A DNA stretch of 11,934 bases from Thermoproteota archaeon (lineage in GTDB: Archaea; Thermoproteota; Methanomethylicia; Nezhaarchaeales; WYZ-LMO8), in NCBI GenBank assembly GCA_011605835.1, contig JAAOZJ010000061.1, positions 1-11,934 on the forward strand, read 5' to 3'. The notes beneath the pieces were generated by a model. The model did no database searches. It saw only the letters and a list, made by a program, of their open reading frames with translations, and had not been told where the DNA came from. How positions within the stretch are numbered: the stretch's first letter is position 1; each line of letters begins with the position of its first letter. Position numbers and translations under genes: made by a program. Shown here in pieces: positions 1 to 6,742 of the stretch.

Positions 1-264
1 CCCCTAAGAGAGGGGTGGGTCGTGGTGGCCAAGGTCGTCGAGGCCGAGGTGGAGGCCTTGCTCGACGCCAAGATGGCCGTCGAGGACGCCGTAATAACGT
101 TCAAGAGGAAGAAGTGCAATAACACGGACTGCGCCTTGCGGAGCGTCTGCCAAAGCCCCTACGTGAAGGAGGGGGAGAAGTACAGGATCCTGAAGGTTGA
201 GAGGGACGGCGTCTTCTGCGATGGAAGGAAGATGTTGAAGGTCCTGCTCAGCAGGGTCAAGTGA
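1..264 (+). CDS. UPF0179 family protein, C-terminal part (5' end outside window)
   Basis: The frame is open from the first base, with no start codon needed inside the window, so this is the 3' portion of a gene beginning upstream. The visible 87 residues contain a stretch reading KMAVEDAVITFKRKKC followed by C-x4-C-x5-C (CNNTDCALRSVC) and EGEKYRILKV. That pattern resembles the second cysteine-rich half of UPF0179, an archaeal family of about 140-150 residues with no established function. Roughly 55-60 N-terminal residues, including the first cysteine cluster expected for the family, would lie outside the window. The cysteines suggest metal binding, which is an inference. The gene is convergent with the glutamine synthetase remnant, about 56 bases away. 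The family call rests on remembered consensus features, not a search. Confidence 0.7.
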   Translation, partial: PLREGWVVVAKVVEAEVEALLDAKMAVEDAVITFKRKKCNNTDCALRSVCQSPYVKEGEKYRILKVERDGVFCDGRKMLKVLLSRVK

Positions 265-320
265 CGAGGTCTCGTTCGCGCCAGAGGCAATGGTTACGGG
301 CAAAGACCCCACCGTTAGCG

Positions 321-1270
321 TCAGACATCGAAGTATAGGAAGAACTCGTAGGGGTGCCGGCCTTATTGCTACCTGGACGTGCCCCTCCATTATTATCTCT
401 ACGTACTTCTCAAGGACCTCGTCGGTGAATATGGGCTTCAAGTACTCCATGTCCGACTGCAACTCCTCAGCGGCCTCTTTGAGGCTGGCCGGCAGCTCCT
501 TGATGCCCAAAGCTCTCCTCCTCTCAGGCGTTAGTAGGTAAACGTTCTCATCCACTGGGTCTCCGGGGTCTATCTTCTTCTTTATTCCATCAAGCCCCGC
601 CGTCGCGACCTCGTGGTGGTGGGCGTCGCACAGTATCTCGAAGCACTCCTCAAGTATTCTCACGCACTCGTTCCTCAGCTCAAGCAAGGTGTCTTGGGGC
701 GGAGGCGCGAAGTAGCCGTCCTTGAACCTTATCGGGTACCCGGCTTGGAACTCAGAGTTCCACGAGGCCTCCCTAGACGATATGTAATATGCTTGACCCC
801 TGTACGGGTTGAGGGCGTCACACGAGACCTTCTCGAATACGAAGAACTCTACCTCGGGTCCCCAGTAGGAGGCCGTGAAGCCGTTGGCCTTCAAGTGCTC
901 CTCAGCCCTCTGCGCGATGTGCCTGGGGTCTCTCTCGAGCCTCCCGCGGTCGAAGCTCCAGTATACGTCGCATATGAGGCGAGCAGTCTTCGAACTCCCG
1001 TTCGACCAAGGCACGACAGCGTACGCGTTGGGGTCGGGCTTGAGCACCAAGTCGGAGTCCTCGATCTCCGCAAAGCCCTTTATTGATGACCCATCAAGCC
1101 TTGCCAAGCCCTCATTAATCATCTCCTCCTCGATGATCCTCCTCGGTACTAGGACCTCGTGGAACTTGCCGCTAAGCCCCGTGAACTGCAGGGCCACGAA
1201 CTTTACGCTACCTTATTCAGCTGTTCCAGTACCTCTGACGCGTTTCTAGTGACGGGCTCGTAACCTCCAT
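321..1270 (-). pseudogene. glnA: Type I glutamine synthetase, decayed (internal deletion plus frameshifts)
   Basis: Glutamine synthetase makes glutamine from glutamate, ammonia and ATP. The reading frame keeps clear family motifs: VKFVALQFTGLSGKFHEV near the N-terminus, DGSSIKGFAEI, SNGSSKTARLICDVYW, GPEVEFFVFEKV and CDAHHHEVATAG. Directly after HHHEVATAG (codons at 595-621) it jumps to LDGIKKKIDPGDPVDEN, which normally lies some 140 residues later. The catalytic core with the glutamate- and ATP-binding loops is therefore absent. Near the C-terminus the frame breaks at about 357-360. Removing one base there restores HPYEFFLYFDV and a TGA at 321-323, the usual family end. At the N-terminus, ASEVLEQLNKVA is in one frame and VKFVALQF in the next, with a break near 1207-1212. 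The ATG at 1268-1270 is a plausible original start but needs a further frame change. A GTG at 1195-1197 would give a shortened open frame, but the product still lacks the core. The long minus-strand frame continuing to position 4 is antisense to UPF0179. An active copy must be elsewhere, or the assembly is wrong here. Confidence 0.85.
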
Positions 1271-1334
1271 CTGGCCTTCTCCTGTAGGGTAATCCTCGTG
1301 CCTCCTAAACAGCTCACCTTGTCGCGGTCGGAGG

Positions 1335-1355
1335 CCATATAAGCTTTACTGGTTG
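1335..1355 (-). promoter_or_regulatory. Promoter of the glutamine synthetase remnant with a candidate operator half-site
   Basis: On the minus strand CTTATATGG (1343-1335) is a good TATA box. It predicts a start near 1313, about 43 bases before the ATG at 1270. Just upstream of the TATA box is CAACCAGTA (1355-1347), identical to a word at 7440-7448 in the promoter of the FMN glutamate synthase gene. The promoter looks intact although the gene it serves is broken. An AGGAGG lies in the transcribed leader near 1300. Confidence 0.5.
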
Positions 1356-1810
1356 AAACTTTTGAAAAGCCATTCCAACAATTTTTTATACAATAGTTCA
1401 GTGAATTTTTGTTATAGTACAGAAAGTGTTTAATAATTAACGATATTAGAAGAATATTTGTTCACGGGCAACGCTCGGCCATAGCAAAGAAACAGTCCTG
1501 TCGATAAGTTAACGCTTTGACGTAGCCTTGCTTTTTAAGGAGGCCATCTTCTCAGCGCGAATACCTTTTAAGCCTCCGGCCATGCATTTGACTACTTCCT
1601 TCACCTTAAGGGCGCAGCTCTTGTTTTATTTAATAGACCATGCTGAAGAAGCCGGTCTTCTTGCTTTATCAGCGGTTCTCGAGGGGATAGATGAGGCCAA
1701 AAATTCACCCTTCGTTAAGTTTCGGTGAGGAAATGGAATTACAAAGCCAAACTAGCAAGTTATTAATTATATTGTACCCCAATTATGGATGTTGAAAGGA
1801 TATCGTCGGC
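1356..1810. other. AT-rich spacer without a convincing gene
   Basis: About 450 bases lie between the divergent-side promoter of the glutamine synthetase remnant and the stop of nfnB. The first part is strongly AT-rich and has a run of six T at about 1382-1387. A plus-strand frame from TTG at 1528 to 1728 encodes 66 residues, including YLIDHAEEAGLLALSAVLEG. It has a weak start, no clear ribosome binding site and no family I can name. Its codon pattern is more gene-like in that middle stretch than at the ends, so it may be a fragment of a lost gene. I see no tRNA, terminator hairpin or insertion sequence. Confidence 0.4.
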
Positions 1811-3196
1811 TTAATGTTTCATTAGATATGCATGTATTGATTGTGCTGCTCTCTTGCCTGCTTTTATCGCTTCTATGACGCTCGCAGCCCCGCTCACCAC
1901 GTCGCCACCTGCGAAAACTCCGTCTGCTGCCATGAGTGTCTCTGGATCTACGATAATCGTCCTCCTCTTTTCATCAACCTTTACGTTTCTCGCGGTCTTT
2001 ATCGCCGCGACCGTATTAGGCACGTGGTCTGTCGCGATCACGACCGTTTCAGCGCTGTATAGGAACTCCGAGCCAAGCACTGGTATTAATTTCGTTTTAC
2101 CTGTTTTGTCCGGTTGCCCGGGCTTTAATTTCACGAGTTCAACGAGTTTTACCCATCGATTCTCGTCGCCTAGGAGCTTGACGGGCTTTGTCGATGGTTG
2201 TAATTTTACGCCCTCTTCTATCCCTCGCCTTATGTCATCCACTCGCCCCACGAGCTTTCTCTGGTAGAATATACAGACCTCCTCGGCTCCAAGCCTAAGG
2301 GCAGCTCTGGCAGCGTCCATCCCTCTCGCGCCCAGTATTGCAACTCTGCCTCTAACCCTTATTGGAGTTTTACTCCCACGTGGAAAGAGATGCGCCCTCA
2401 TCAAGTTTACCCTGAGGAGGAACTCATTTAATGTGTAGACACCGCATAGGTTCTCGCCTGGTATGCCTAAGAGCTTAGGCAATCCTGCTCCCGAGCCTAT
2501 GAAGACGGCTTTAAACCCTTCGTCGAAGAGGTCATCGATCGTCAGCGTCCTGCCTATGACGATGTTCGTCTTTATCTCGACTCCAAGCCTTCTAACGTAG
2601 TCGATCTCTTGTTTTACGACCTTCTTCGGAAGACGAAACTCCGGTATGCCGTAAGTTAAAACGCCACCCGGTTCATGCAATGCCTCAAAGACAACCACAT
2701 GATGTCCTCTCTTTGCCAACTCGGCTGCTGCACTCAACCCTGCTGGTCCACTTCCTACGATGGCCACGCTTCTTCCCGTTGACGGTGCAATATCGGGAAT
2801 GGTTACCCCGGTTTCTAATTCGTAGTCAGCAACGAATCTTTCGAGGCCCCCTATATTTATTGGATCGCCTATAACGTTCTTGCACCCTAGGACACATAAT
2901 CTCTCCTGTGGACACACTCTTCCACAGACTGCTGGCATGCAGTTTTCCTGGCGGATCTTTTGGGCAGCCTCGACGTAATTACCCTGCCTGACGAGTTTTA
3001 TGAATCCAGGCACGTCGATGCGTAATGGACACATTTCCACGCAAAGAGGGTGCGTACACTGAAGACATCTTGCCGCTTCAGCCAGTGCTTGCTCTTCAGA
3101 GTACCCTAGAGCCACTTCATCGAACGTCTGCAAACGCTTTTCCACGGGCAACTCCGGCATGGGGATTTGTTTCAGTCTTACATCTAGCTTCTGCAT
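1811..3196 (-). CDS. nfnB: NfnB / GltA-type FAD and iron-sulfur oxidoreductase (glutamate synthase small subunit family)
   Basis: Family members pair with an NfnA subunit as NADH-dependent reduced ferredoxin:NADP oxidoreductase, also described as sulfide dehydrogenase or archaeal glutamate synthase. With the ATG at 3196 the product has 461 residues, normal for the family. This start has a GGAGG seven bases upstream; the GTG at 3202 has no proper spacing. Two [4Fe-4S] cysteine sets are present: C44-x2-C47-x4-C52-x3-C56 and C91-x3-C95-x5-C101-x3-C105. The FAD site GSGPAG is at 148-153, and the C-terminal VFAGGDVVSGAASVIEAIKAGKRAA is intact. The oddity is the second nucleotide-binding fold, which should bind NADPH. 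The usual GGGNVAMDAAR is replaced by GARGMDAAR (289-297), two residues short, and the following YRRSR-like element reads YQRKLVGR. It overlaps nfnA by 13 bases, implying translational coupling. The exact physiological reaction is not shown by sequence. Confidence 0.88.
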   Translation of the reverse strand: MQKLDVRLKQIPMPELPVEKRLQTFDEVALGYSEEQALAEAARCLQCTHPLCVEMCPLRIDVPGFIKLVRQGNYVEAAQKIRQENCMPAVCGRVCPQERLCVLGCKNVIGDPINIGGLERFVADYELETGVTIPDIAPSTGRSVAIVGSGPAGLSAAAELAKRGHHVVVFEALHEPGGVLTYGIPEFRLPKKVVKQEIDYVRRLGVEIKTNIVIGRTLTIDDLFDEGFKAVFIGSGAGLPKLLGIPGENLCGVYTLNEFLLRVNLMRAHLFPRGSKTPIRVRGRVAILGARGMDAARAALRLGAEEVCIFYQRKLVGRVDDIRRGIEEGVKLQPSTKPVKLLGDENRWVKLVELVKLKPGQPDKTGKTKLIPVLGSEFLYSAETVVIATDHVPNTVAAIKTARNVKVDEKRRTIIVDPETLMAADGVFAGGDVVSGAASVIEAIKAGKRAAQSIHAYLMKH

Positions 3197-4023
3197 CCGC
3201 ACCCCTCCATAACTTTAATGGCGAGCTTTTCTTCCTCTTCATACATGCGGAGCCTGGCCATGAGCTCTTCGAAATCCACCAAGTGGCCATCGAACTCTGG
3301 GCCATCGACGCATGTAAACATCGTCTTACCACCAACGGTTACTCGACAACATCCGCACATTCCTGTTCCATCTACCATTAAGGAGTTGAGGCTAACTATG
3401 GTCTTAATCTTGTAGGGTTTAGTTACCTCTGAGACGGCTTTCATCAAGGCCTCAGGCCCAACGGCATAGACTAAATTAAACTTCTCCCCAGATTCCAGTA
3501 GGCCCTTAAGAACATCACTAGGATAACCTTTTATTCCTTCAGAGCCATCATCTGTGGTTACGTAGAGCTTGTCGACCAATCCTTTAAGTTCATCTCTAAA
3601 GATCAGCTGCTCAGCCGTTCGAGCACCAATGATGGCCACCACGTTGTTGCCGATTTCCTTCAACTTCTTAGCTCTTTCATAAGCCGCCGCTATGGCAATC
3701 CCACCGCCGATCACGCATACTCTACCGTAAAGTGTTATTTCGCCGGGTTTCCCAAGCGGGCCAACTAAGTCGTGGATAACGTCTCCCACATTCAATTTTC
3801 CGAGCTCTTTTGTGGTAGCTCCGACTTCCCTGAACACTAAAGTTATCGTGCCATTCTTAGGGTCCCAGTCTATGAGAGTTAATGGAATTCTTTCGCCATC
3901 CTCACTTACCCTTAAAATTACGAACTGTCCTGATTTCGCCTTTCTAGCGATGAGTGGTGCCCTCACCTTCATGAGCTTGATCTCTGGGGCCAGTTCTTCC
4001 TTGTAGACTATTTCGTTCTCCAT
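3184..4023 (-). CDS. nfnA: NfnA-type ferredoxin-NAD(P) reductase-like subunit (FAD, [2Fe-2S])
   Basis: This 279-residue protein has the layout of NfnA/SudB, the small partner of NfnB in an electron-bifurcating or sulfide dehydrogenase complex in the cytoplasm. An FAD-binding barrel comes first, with RIPLTLIDWD at about 45-54. A nucleotide fold follows, starting VCVIGGGIAIAAAY at about 102-115. The C-terminal [2Fe-2S] site has D218-x4-C223-x2-C226-x11-C238 within VDGTGMCGCCRVTVGG and the signature CVDGPEFDGHLVDF. The aspartate plus three cysteines is the ligand pattern reported for NfnA. The nucleotide loop has IAIAA where many relatives have VGIAP. The ATG at 4023 has AGGTGAT eight bases upstream, overlapping the stop of the preceding gene. 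Its own stop lies inside the nfnB start region. A pyrimidine-synthesis PyrK role is less likely, because no pyrD is adjacent and the partner is NfnB. Confidence 0.9.
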   Translation of the reverse strand: MENEIVYKEELAPEIKLMKVRAPLIARKAKSGQFVILRVSEDGERIPLTLIDWDPKNGTITLVFREVGATTKELGKLNVGDVIHDLVGPLGKPGEITLYGRVCVIGGGIAIAAAYERAKKLKEIGNNVVAIIGARTAEQLIFRDELKGLVDKLYVTTDDGSEGIKGYPSDVLKGLLESGEKFNLVYAVGPEALMKAVSEVTKPYKIKTIVSLNSLMVDGTGMCGCCRVTVGGKTMFTCVDGPEFDGHLVDFEELMARLRMYEEEEKLAIKVMEGCGCRS

Positions 4024-4031
4024 ACCGGTCC

Positions 4032-4038
4032 ATCACCT
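4032..4038 (-). promoter_or_regulatory. Ribosome binding site of nfnA overlapping upstream stop codon
   Basis: AGGTGAT on the minus strand matches the archaeal 16S 3' end over seven bases and contains the TGA that ends the upstream gene. The nfnA ATG is eight bases downstream. This ties nfnA translation to the gene in front. Confidence 0.75.
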
Positions 4039-4671
4039 CTTGTAGAGGCCTTTGGAAATTCCATCGATAACGTCCTTTAGAGATCTTTTCCCGTAAAGTA
4101 AATCCGAGAAAGCTCTTTTCAGGTCGGTCCTCTCACCAAATAAGTCGTACCTTTCCAATGCTGCATCAAGAACCCCCGAAATAGCTGGGATTTTCTGTCC
4201 GTAGATCTTTCTTGCGACCTTCCAACACCTAATGAAGTCCGCATAGTCCAAAGCTTGGTCAAAATATTCAACTAAGACCGCGTACGCCAATTCTTGAGGT
4301 GAAAGCCTCCTTGAAAGCCTTGTCTCCCAGTAAGCCTTGCCCTCGTCAGTTCTATTAGTGCTATAGAGGTAGGCCCAATAGATGTATGAATAAAAGGCAT
4401 CAGTCGTTCTATCTTGGAAGTCTGGACAACTGACTCCAGGAGTGTGTCCTTTTGCGCACACCACGACTCCTTCGATGTCTGTCCGGTCCTCGAAGTTCTT
4501 ACACTCGATACAGAGCCTTGTTCTCGAAGCCGTACTTCTCGCACCTTCAAACCTGTCCTGAAAGTCTGGACAGGCAATACCAGGGCTGTGCCCTTTCGCA
4601 CATACTACGACCCCTTCCATTTCCATCCGGTCCTCGAAGTTCTTACACTCGATACAGAATCTAGAGCGCAT
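4033..4671 (-). CDS. Unrecognised protein with two tandem four-cysteine modules, first gene of the nfn operon
   Basis: I do not recognise this 212-residue protein. Its N-terminal 85 residues are two copies of one module, 48 residues apart: CIECKNFEDR, then VVVCAKGH, then C and PDFQDR. The cysteines are at 6, 9, 24 and 34, and again at 54, 57, 72 and 82 (C-x2-C-x14-C-x9-C), each with a histidine three residues after the third cysteine. This looks like a small metal site, zinc or iron-sulfur; that is an inference. The remaining 130 residues are predicted mostly helical, rich in Tyr, Arg and Lys, with no cysteine ligands beyond C149 or thereabouts and no membrane segment. The ATG at 4671 is preferred over the GTG at 4680 because AGGTGA lies five bases before it. 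It is followed after nine bases by nfnA. The operon suggests a role linked to NfnAB, for example electron transfer or assembly, but nothing proves it. Confidence 0.8.
   Translation of the reverse strand: MRSRFCIECKNFEDRMEMEGVVVCAKGHSPGIACPDFQDRFEGARSTASRTRLCIECKNFEDRTDIEGVVVCAKGHTPGVSCPDFQDRTTDAFYSYIYWAYLYSTNRTDEGKAYWETRLSRRLSPQELAYAVLVEYFDQALDYADFIRCWKVARKIYGQKIPAISGVLDAALERYDLFGERTDLKRAFSDLLYGKRSLKDVIDGISKGLYKR
4482..4658 (-). repeat. Internal tandem duplication, 144-bp period, with a 33-bp perfect repeat
   Basis: The segments 4482-4514 and 4626-4658 are identical over 33 bases and exactly 144 bases (48 codons) apart. They encode the CIECKNFEDR part of each cysteine module. The rest of the modules is similar at protein level but diverged at DNA level. 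Confidence 0.9.
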
Positions 4672-4676
4672 AGCTC

Positions 4677-4682
4677 TCACCT
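4677..4682 (-). promoter_or_regulatory. Ribosome binding site deciding the start of the cysteine-repeat gene
   Basis: AGGTGA on the minus strand is five bases before the ATG at 4671. The in-frame GTG at 4680 lies inside this motif and is therefore unlikely to be the start. Confidence 0.7.
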
Positions 4683-5096
4683 ACGGAGAATCCGGTTCTA
4701 AAGTACGGTCGACAGCTCTTCGAAGACATTGTGGAAGAACTTCCGTTGAGATAAGGAGCCCTTGCGCACGACTTAACGACATACTCTTTCTCACCCACAA
4801 AGTCAACTGGTTAATGGTAACCTTTTGCCGAATTTAAATGTTTCGGGGCTTAAGGCCCTTCGACTTAACGGACGCCTTTTATCATCAGCTCCCGCCGCAG
4901 GTTTCAATGCGCGGCCACCTTTCCTCAGAGCTTCTAAAATTTTAGCTTTCGCTATGCACTACCCACACTTCATTAAAGGTTGACGGACCTTTCAAGCTCT
5001 ACCATAGTCAATAAGGCCTTCGACTACGGACGTAAGAGACGTAAGAGTAAAGCCTAAAGTGTTCGCCTGGGACTTTAAGGTAAAGTGCGTGAGACT
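4683..5096. other. Long divergent spacer between the nfn operon and guaA
   Basis: About 415 bases without a convincing gene. It contains a symmetric TATA region at 4828-4846 and an inverted repeat GGAAG-AA-CTTCC at 4733-4744. An imperfect direct repeat pair of about 22-26 bases lies at 4851-4876 and 5011-5036, and two tandem 9-base copies of GACGTAAGA lie at 5029-5046. A candidate guaA promoter close to the gene is not obvious: CCTAAAG near 5052-5058 and CTTTAAGG near 5073-5080 are poor TATA boxes or badly spaced. An untranslated leader or small RNA cannot be excluded. Confidence 0.4.
4828..4846. promoter_or_regulatory. Symmetric BRE-TATA-BRE element
   Basis: CCGAATTTAAATGTTTCGG has TTTAAAT in the centre, flanked by CCGAA on one side and its complement TTCGG on the other. 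On the minus strand CGAAAC-ATTTAAAT is a good BRE/TATA for the nfn operon, with a leader of about 140 bases. On the plus strand CCGAA-TTTAAAT could drive a transcript starting near 4862, about 235 bases before guaA. Direction of use is not decided by the sequence. Confidence 0.4.
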
Positions 5097-6635
5097 ATGG
5101 ACTGCATAGTAGTCGTTGACTATGGAGGTCAATACGCACATCTGATAGCTAGAAGAGTGAGGGAATGCAGGGTTTACTCCGAGGTGGTACATGGAGACGA
5201 GGCATACGAGGAGATAAAGTCGCTACCGCCAGACGTCAACGTCAAGGGGCTTATACTGTCCGGCGGTCCGATGAGCGTCCTCTCAGAGGATTCCCCTAAA
5301 TTCGACCCTAGGCTCATGGAGTTAGGTGTACCGATCCTGGGGATATGCTTTGGCCATCAACTCCTAGCCCACGCGCTCGGTGGCAAGGTCGAGGCCCTAG
5401 GGAGGGGGGAGTACGGCACTACCTACGTTTACGTGGAGGACTTCGACGACATACTTGAAGGGCTTGACAGGGTCGAGAAGGTGTGGATGAGCCACTCGGA
5501 CACCGTCACCAGCCTCCCCAGCGAATTTCACGTGCTGGCCCGCACCGATATCTGCCCGGTAGCCGCCTTCAAGCACAAGGAGAGACCCATCTACGGAGTC
5601 CAGTGGCACCCAGAGGTTGTGCACACGGATAAGGGTATGAAAATCATCGAGAACTTCGTGTTTAAAGTATGCAAGTGCAAGCCGGAATGGGTGATGGAGG
5701 ACTTCATAGAGAAGGCGATAGAGGAAATAATAAGGGAGGTAGGTAATGGAAAGGCCATCATAGCGCTCAGCGGGGGCATAGACTCAAGCACCACGGCAGT
5801 ACTGGCGGCTAGGGCGATAGGCGACAGGCTCTACGCGGTGTTCGTGGACCACGGCTTCATGAGAGAGGGAGAGCCGGAGCAGATAAGGGAGTACTTCGGC
5901 AAGGCCATAAAGAACTTCATATTCGTGGACGCTAGGAAGAGGTTCCTCGAGAGGTTGAAAGGCGTCACGGACCCCGAGCAGAAGAGGAGGATCATAGGAG
6001 AGGAGTTCGTGAGGGTTTTCGAAGAGGTCGCGAGAGGGGTAGGCGCGGAGTACCTCCTCCAAGGCACGATATACCCGGACAGGATAGAGTCCGGGTTCAG
6101 GAGGTTCTCGGACAAGATAAAGACGCACCACAACGTGGCTGGGCTACCGTCGAAGATGGAGTTCAAGAAAGTCGTGGAGCCCCTGAGGGACCTCTACAAG
6201 GACGAGGTGAGGGAGATAGCCAAGAGGCTGGGGTTGCCCGACGAGATCGTGCACCGCCAGCCTTTCCCAGGCCCTGGGCTGGCGGTCAGGGTGATAGGGG
6301 AGGTGACGGAGGAGAAGCTGAGGATAGTCAGGCGAGCGGACAAGATCGTCAGAGAGGAAATAGAAAGAGCCGGGCTGGCGAGGGGTTTGTGGCAGTACTT
6401 CGCCGTTTTGACGGATACGAAGAGCACCGGGGTCAAGGGCGACGCTAGGGCCTACGGCTACACTGTCGCCGTCAGGATAGTGGAGAGCAGAGACGCCATG
6501 ACGGCGAACTTCGCAAAGATCCCCTACGACGTCCTCGAGAGGATATCGACAAGGATAACAAATGAGATATCGGAGGTCACGAGAGTCGTCTACGACATAA
6601 CCAACAAGCCTCCAGCTACGATAGAGTGGGAATAG
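5097..6635 (+). CDS. guaA: GMP synthase (glutamine-hydrolysing), fused single-chain form
   Basis: Converts XMP to GMP using ATP and the amide of glutamine, the last step of guanine nucleotide synthesis. With the ATG at 5097 the protein has 512 residues. The class I amidotransferase domain starts MDCIVVVDYGGQYAHLI and carries nucleophile C84 (GICFGHQLL) with H171 and E173 (QWHPEVVHT). The ATP pyrophosphatase domain carries the P-loop SGGIDSS at 225-231 and DHGFMREGE. The dimerisation domain has RQPFPGPGLAVRVIGEVT and ends PPATIEWE, the normal family end. A GTG four codons upstream (5085) is possible, but GTGAG just before the ATG and family N-termini favour 5097. Most Euryarchaeota split this enzyme into two proteins; here it is one chain. 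It is a single-gene unit, convergent with hisH. Confidence 0.97.
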   Translation: MDCIVVVDYGGQYAHLIARRVRECRVYSEVVHGDEAYEEIKSLPPDVNVKGLILSGGPMSVLSEDSPKFDPRLMELGVPILGICFGHQLLAHALGGKVEALGRGEYGTTYVYVEDFDDILEGLDRVEKVWMSHSDTVTSLPSEFHVLARTDICPVAAFKHKERPIYGVQWHPEVVHTDKGMKIIENFVFKVCKCKPEWVMEDFIEKAIEEIIREVGNGKAIIALSGGIDSSTTAVLAARAIGDRLYAVFVDHGFMREGEPEQIREYFGKAIKNFIFVDARKRFLERLKGVTDPEQKRRIIGEEFVRVFEEVARGVGAEYLLQGTIYPDRIESGFRRFSDKIKTHHNVAGLPSKMEFKKVVEPLRDLYKDEVREIAKRLGLPDEIVHRQPFPGPGLAVRVIGEVTEEKLRIVRRADKIVREEIERAGLARGLWQYFAVLTDTKSTGVKGDARAYGYTVAVRIVESRDAMTANFAKIPYDVLERISTRITNEISEVTRVVYDITNKPPATIEWE

Positions 6636-6742
6636 GAGAAGAACGTCCAAAGCACTTCTTCATCGCAGTTGAGACTTGGCAGTACTTTACCATTCATCGT
6701 TTCTCGAAGGCGATGGCATAGTCATTAAGGTGATGTATTCGA

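Noticed and set aside
4..320. Continuation of the minus-strand glutamine synthetase frame to the window edge
   Set aside because: It exists only because of the frameshift near 358; the residues are antisense to the UPF0179 gene, and the true end is in another frame at 321.
613..1086. Plus-strand 157-codon open frame
   Set aside because: Lies antisense to well-conserved glutamine synthetase motifs; it is a shadow frame with no family features.
1528..1728. 66-codon frame with a stretch faintly like MotA (HAEEAGLLAL)
   Set aside because: The resemblance covers about ten common residues, the start is a TTG without a ribosome binding site, and flagellar MotA would be out of place in an archaeon.
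1271..1810. Insertion sequence as the cause of glutamine synthetase loss
   Set aside because: No transposase frame, terminal inverted repeats or target duplication could be found in or beside the gene.
5784..6650. Long minus-strand frames opposite guaA
   Set aside because: They overlap strongly conserved GMP synthase domains on the plus strand and have no recognisable motifs.
6636..6742. Possible C/D box small RNA between guaA and hisH (GTGATGT near 6730)
   Set aside because: No proper D box or C'/D' pair at the right spacing; TGATG words are common by chance.
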